Below, one piece after another: positions 4,877-8,918 of a stretch of DNA of 8,918 nt. The translations under genes were made by a program, and so were the position numbers. The notes beneath the pieces were generated by a model that was not told the DNA's origin, did no database searches, and was given only the letters and a program-made list of their open reading frames with translations. The stretch's first letter is position 1, and the number at the start of each line of letters is the position of its first letter. Source of the DNA: Spirochaetaceae bacterium. GTDB lineage: Bacteria; Spirochaetota; Spirochaetia; Treponematales; Breznakiellaceae. The stretch spans positions 1 to 8,918 of the forward strand of contig JAITCP010000081.1 of NCBI GenBank assembly GCA_031283025.1, in the 5' to 3' direction.

Positions 4877-7800
4877 ATGCTTAACGTACAGGGAAAACAG
4901 GTGGATGCCGCTCGTACCAAGCAATTAGTTCTTGTGGAATTGGTTATTTTTTTTACTCTGGCGGGCATTACCGCCCTCCTGTTTCAACCATTGATGGGCT
5001 TGATCAATAAAAATATCATCGCAGTACAGTCGGCTCTGGTCAAAAATCTTGAAAAAAACTTCCTCAAAAACCGCCCCATCCGTTACAGTTCCATGAGTCC
5101 GTCCCTTATCGGTTCAGTGGAAATTCGGGGTATTACCATCGGCGCTGAACCGGAACCCTTGGCCAATATTGACAGCCTTTATCTTTCATATTCCTTATGG
5201 GACATTATTCGGGGTAAAGGAATAGTCGCCATACGGAAACTGGTAATAAATAAGCCGGAAATTACGTACCATGTGAAAAGGGACAGTGATCTTGCCGATT
5301 TGTTTTCACCCAAGGAAAGCAGAAAAAAGAACTCCCTTGTTTTGCCTTTGAATTGTCTGGCTAGCCTGCGGAACGGAACAGTGCTTGTAGTACAGGACGA
5401 TTTTTCCCTGGGAAGTGCCGGAATTTCACTGGAAGGGGAAATGAAAAACGGCTTAATCAGGCTAGACGGGGAATGGCATACATTCCCGGAACCTGTAATA
5501 GGACTCGTTTCCACGGAGGGAAGCGCAGGCGGGGAATTTAGCTATAAGCTCAATGACGGGAGCCTTCAAATAAATGTAGATTCCATAGCAGGAAGCGAAT
5601 TCCGGGTAGAAAAACTACAATTTGCCTTTTCATTTTTTGAAGACAAAATAGTGTTTGAAAGAAACCGGGACAGCCTGCCTTTGGAACTTATGGCGGTATA
5701 CTATACTGAAAACCGGGATTTGTCCGTATTTTTTTCCGCAGACCGGTTTATCCCGGAAAATATGGTTCAATTTTCCGGTTCCCTGGAACCGTTTAGAGAT
5801 GTGCTGGCTTTGGGACTTTCCGGAACGGCTTCCTGCTCAATTCCGTTTTCCGGGGAAAGCAAAAACAAGCCGACATACCGCTTTAATTTGGCGGCGGAAT
5901 ACGCTTATAACGGCTCTGCCCTGAGTATACCGGTTAGGAATTGGGTTTTTGAAGGAGAAGGAAATTCGGAGCGTTTAAGTTTTTCCCGGTTCATCCTTTC
6001 AGCAAACCGGGGGGAAGTCCGGTATGAGGGGGATTTATTGTTTAAACCTTTCCTTCCCCAGGGGATGCTTAGGCTTTCCGGTTTTAGCATTACCGGAGAC
6101 GGCAGAGTTGACGGTGTTCTTGCCTTTTCCAGGAACAGTCGGGGTTTCAGTTTTAGCGCTTCCCCCCTTTCTTTTGGCACTTCAATGTTTTCTTCGCTTA
6201 CAGGGGAATATTCCCTGGAAGAGAATGGGGGGAATTATACCGTCAGTTTTAACCAGGCGGGAAGCGGGGGACGCGGCGCTTCGTTTAAGAGCCGGGGGTT
6301 TTTAACCAGGCAGGGGCTGTTGGAAGGCAGTGTTGAACTGGAAAATATAAATCCAATCGGCCTCGCCGGTATTGTAAGGCCATTTATTCGTGCAGATTCG
6401 CTAAGCCGGTCTGCGGCAGCGCAAAAAATCAACGTTACGGCAGATTTGATTTTTCAAACCGATTTTAACCGCTTTTCTTTTCATACTCAACGTTTCTTGA
6501 TTGATTATGGGAATACAGTTTTCCTGTCCGCTTCTGTTCTGGGTACGGAAAACAATCTCCGAATCAACGATGGGAGGCTTTTGTGGCAGCAAGACCGGGC
6601 GCAATTTGGATTTGCCGTCGATTATTCCAATTTTCAGAATCTGGATTTTGATTGTACATTTTTATACCGGGATTTTAATTATGCCTTTACGGGGAAAATT
6701 ATCAACCTGAATACTATTAGTTTACAGGGGCCCAATAACCTGCTCTTAACGGCGCAAAAACAGGGAAGAAACAGCTGGTCAGGTTCCGCCGCAGTGCATC
6801 TTCTGCCCATACCTTACCGGAGCGGCAGAGCTTACCTTAGCCTTGAAACGACCCTGGTTTATCGTAATCCTGATTTCTGGAATCTGAATCTTCACCGCAT
6901 TGAAATTCAGGAATCTCATAGTACGGTTGAACAGACTCGATTGTATGTCCATGGCATGGCCAATCAAAACGGGTTTAATCTGGATCAGATTTCTTACGCC
7001 GACGCGGACGGAGCACTGGAAGGTTCTGCCGCCGCAGTATGGAACAGGGATTTTTCCGTAATAGACGGTTCTTTTGTTTTGACTGATTCGGGAGAAACAG
7101 AAGGGCTGGCAGGAGACTTTTTTTATGAATTGGGGGTTCTGGATTTTCATGGGGTAGCCAGGACTTTTAAGGCGGATCGCTTTGTAGGAAGCGGAAATGA
7201 TCTCCGTTTTTCCGGGGAAATATACGGAGGACTTTCCGGGGAAGGGTACTATTCAGTCGGCCTTTCCCTTGAATCTCTGACAGGAAGAGCGGGAAGTTCC
7301 CGCTTTTCCTGTTCCGCAGAAGCTCTGTTGGATTCTGAGCGGTTTGTAGTTTCCCAGGTACTGCTTTCCATAAACGGGGTTGAAACCAAAATTCCCTATC
7401 TTTTAATGGATCGCGGCGCAGGAAGACTGGAAACAGAGGTTCACGCGACAGGCAGTGTCAATAACAAGGACTTGGGAGCCGCCTTATCTTTGGGAGTCAA
7501 TTTTACTCCCATAGACACATGGCCGGAATTTAAAAAAGCGATAAGTTCCTTCTCGGGAATAGTGGATGTACGATATGCTTTTGTTGGGAAAAAAGAAACA
7601 GATGAGCCGTTCAGTTTTATTTTTTCCCGTACCCGTATGGAAGGGGAAGAAGGCCCTGCCTTGATCCGCCTTTCCGGTGGGCCGGAAAATATGGTAAATC
7701 TGGTATTCCAGGAAACGCTTTCTTCCGGCGGAAACATGGTTCTTTCCCTTTCCAATCCTTCTCCGGTACAGGGAAATTTGAGCGGTATTATAGATGGAAC

Positions 7801-8918
7801 AAACATTGACATTTTGGCAAAAGAAGTATTTATAGATTTAGGCAGCCTGTGGGATATTCTCCCGATAAAAGACATTGTTTTTTTTAATGAAGGTATTATT
7901 ACCGGGGAAACCCGTATCTATGGTTCGATTTTTGACCCCGAATTTGCCGGTTCCGCCTGGGGTTCGGGAATTATTTTATCGGTACCGGATTATGTAGCCG
8001 CCAGAATTGGCCCCGGATCAGGGTCTATTATCCTGGAAGGCAATGAAATTACCTTTGGCCCCGTTACGGCGCCCTGCGGTAAGGGCAACGGTATAATAAG
8101 CGGCAGTATGCAATTTAACCGCTGGATTCCCGGTTATTATCTGGATATAGATGTAGACAGGGAAATTCCCTTTGATTTAAACATTTCCGGGATAATAGCC
8201 AAAGGTAATGCGAAAGGGGTTATAAACCTGTTCATGGAAAACAACGAGACGTTGACTATTACCGGTAATGTGGAGACAAGCGATACGGAAATAACCTTTG
8301 ATTCGGCTGAAAATGAAATCGCTATGGCCAGGTCGCATCTTTCCCGTGAAGTGGATATTATTGCCAATGTCCGTGTTGTCGCCGGCCAGCGGATGGAATT
8401 TTTTTGGCCCAACTCAAAGACTCCCCTTTTACGGGCCTATGGAGGAATGGGAACCGGAATACGGATCATAGGAGATACTCGTATTCCCCACTTCAGCGTA
8501 GACGGAGACATTGCCCTGCGGGGAGGTGAACTGTATCACTTCCAGCGGAGTTTTTATATACGCGAGGGGATACTCCGGTTTTACGGAAATGAACCCCAGG
8601 TTGACCCAAGAATAAGCGTTCGGGCGGAAATTCGGGACCGGAACGATGACGGGCCGGTAACCATAGCTATGATTATGGAAAATGTACCTCTTAGTGCGCT
8701 GTCAACCAGTTTGCCCCGGTTTGAATCTTCACCTTCACTTTCCCAACTGGAGATTTACAGCCTCCTGGGGCAGGCGCCTCCTTCCGGCGCTGTGGAAACC
8801 CAGAATCTTAACCCTCTGTTTAATGCGACGGTTGAGGTTATACTTCAATCGGTAGTATTTAGCTGGGTAGAACGGCAGGTTAGGAATACATTAGGGCTGG
8901 ATATGTTCACTTTCAGGA
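4877..8918 (+). CDS. tamB: TamB-family (DUF490) envelope protein, 3' end missing
   Basis: One uninterrupted frame of 1347 codons runs to the right edge. TamB proteins are anchored in the inner membrane and span the periplasm as a long beta-groove. They are implicated in lipid transport to, and protein assembly in, the outer membrane, with an Omp85 partner. Residues 17-43 are a hydrophobic N-terminal anchor (LVLVELVIFFTLAGITALLF). A very long beta-rich body follows, with many alternating hydrophobic strands and almost no low-complexity sequence. From about residue 1090 the TamB C-terminal domain is recognisable: LRGGELYHFQRSFYIREG, LRFYGNEPQVDPRISVRAE, then PSLSQLEIYSLLGQ and a late LGLDMF. 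Probably about 100 residues are cut off. ATG 4877 has no Shine-Dalgarno sequence; GTG 4901 has AGGGA 6 nt upstream and is an equally good start. An in-frame TAG at 4853 excludes anything much longer. tmk is divergent. Confidence 0.88.
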   Translation, partial: MLNVQGKQVDAARTKQLVLVELVIFFTLAGITALLFQPLMGLINKNIIAVQSALVKNLEKNFLKNRPIRYSSMSPSLIGSVEIRGITIGAEPEPLANIDSLYLSYSLWDIIRGKGIVAIRKLVINKPEITYHVKRDSDLADLFSPKESRKKNSLVLPLNCLASLRNGTVLVVQDDFSLGSAGISLEGEMKNGLIRLDGEWHTFPEPVIGLVSTEGSAGGEFSYKLNDGSLQINVDSIAGSEFRVEKLQFAFSFFEDKIVFERNRDSLPLELMAVYYTENRDLSVFFSADRFIPENMVQFSGSLEPFRDVLALGLSGTASCSIPFSGESKNKPTYRFNLAAEYAYNGSALSIPVRNWVFEGEGNSERLSFSRFILSANRGEVRYEGDLLFKPFLPQGMLRLSGFSITGDGRVDGVLAFSRNSRGFSFSASPLSFGTSMFSSLTGEYSLEENGGNYTVSFNQAGSGGRGASFKSRGFLTRQGLLEGSVELENINPIGLAGIVRPFIRADSLSRSAAAQKINVTADLIFQTDFNRFSFHTQRFLIDYGNTVFLSASVLGTENNLRINDGRLLWQQDRAQFGFAVDYSNFQNLDFDCTFLYRDFNYAFTGKIINLNTISLQGPNNLLLTAQKQGRNSWSGSAAVHLLPIPYRSGRAYLSLETTLVYRNPDFWNLNLHRIEIQESHSTVEQTRLYVHGMANQNGFNLDQISYADADGALEGSAAAVWNRDFSVIDGSFVLTDSGETEGLAGDFFYELGVLDFHGVARTFKADRFVGSGNDLRFSGEIYGGLSGEGYYSVGLSLESLTGRAGSSRFSCSAEALLDSERFVVSQVLLSINGVETKIPYLLMDRGAGRLETEVHATGSVNNKDLGAALSLGVNFTPIDTWPEFKKAISSFSGIVDVRYAFVGKKETDEPFSFIFSRTRMEGEEGPALIRLSGGPENMVNLVFQETLSSGGNMVLSLSNPSPVQGNLSGIIDGTNIDILAKEVFIDLGSLWDILPIKDIVFFNEGIITGETRIYGSIFDPEFAGSAWGSGIILSVPDYVAARIGPGSGSIILEGNEITFGPVTAPCGKGNGIISGSMQFNRWIPGYYLDIDVDREIPFDLNISGIIAKGNAKGVINLFMENNETLTITGNVETSDTEITFDSAENEIAMARSHLSREVDIIANVRVVAGQRMEFFWPNSKTPLLRAYGGMGTGIRIIGDTRIPHFSVDGDIALRGGELYHFQRSFYIREGILRFYGNEPQVDPRISVRAEIRDRNDDGPVTIAMIMENVPLSALSTSLPRFESSPSLSQLEIYSLLGQAPPSGAVETQNLNPLFNATVEVILQSVVFSWVERQVRNTLGLDMFTFR
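4890..4894 (+). promoter_or_regulatory. Ribosome binding site supporting GTG 4901 as tamB start
   Basis: AGGGA is separated by 6 nt from the in-frame GTG at 4901. Starting there removes eight residues (MLNVQGKQ) and leaves the membrane anchor intact. No comparable site precedes ATG 4877. Confidence 0.4.

Noticed and set aside
5179..8412. Several minus-strand and out-of-frame ORFs of 60-150 codons
   Set aside because: All lie inside the uninterrupted TamB frame, have no recognisable domains and fit shadow ORFs.

Overview
The window looks like spirochaete chromosome, most likely from a host-associated Treponema of the termite-gut type. Four things suggest this: a BspA-type leucine-rich-repeat (TpLRR) lipoprotein built in the style common in treponemes, a thymidylate kinase with an atypical P-loop, a very large TamB-family protein, and intergenic DNA full of short dispersed palindromes. 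The species call is inference from memory of these families. No ribosomal or other marker gene is present.

Layout. Bases 1-64 hold the first 21 codons of a possible minus-strand gene that runs off the left edge, with a plausible promoter directly upstream. Bases 65-1296 are about 1.2 kb without a convincing gene. This stretch is a patchwork of repeats: a ~300 bp inverted repeat (280-582) with a further partial direct copy (231-265), a nested hairpin (599-652), several perfect small hairpins, a 112 bp palindromic MITE-like element (788-899), a 21-bp minisatellite (1033-1158) and a CCTG palindrome (1175-1199).

Three minus-strand genes follow, listed in transcription order: thymidylate kinase (tmk, 4771-4058), a small membrane-anchored or exported hypothetical protein (4055-3417) that begins 2 nt after the tmk stop, and a large LRR lipoprotein (about 3300-1297). 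The LRR protein has an odd 5' end: no normal start codon lies near its signal peptide, and a CCTG x4 tetranucleotide tract sits between the nearest upstream ATG and the signal peptide.

Divergent from tmk, a single uninterrupted plus-strand frame runs from about 4877 to the right edge (at least 1347 codons). It encodes a TamB/DUF490-family envelope protein with an N-terminal membrane anchor and the characteristic TamB C-terminal domain, and only its last part is missing. In other Gram-negative bacteria and treponemes TamB works with Omp85/BamA-type outer-membrane assembly proteins, so a BamA-like gene is a reasonable guess for what lies just beyond the window.

I found no convincing wholly new system. 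The most interesting points are the start region of the LRR lipoprotein with its tetranucleotide tract, the structured repeat cluster at 150-1200, and the missing Walker A lysine in Tmk.
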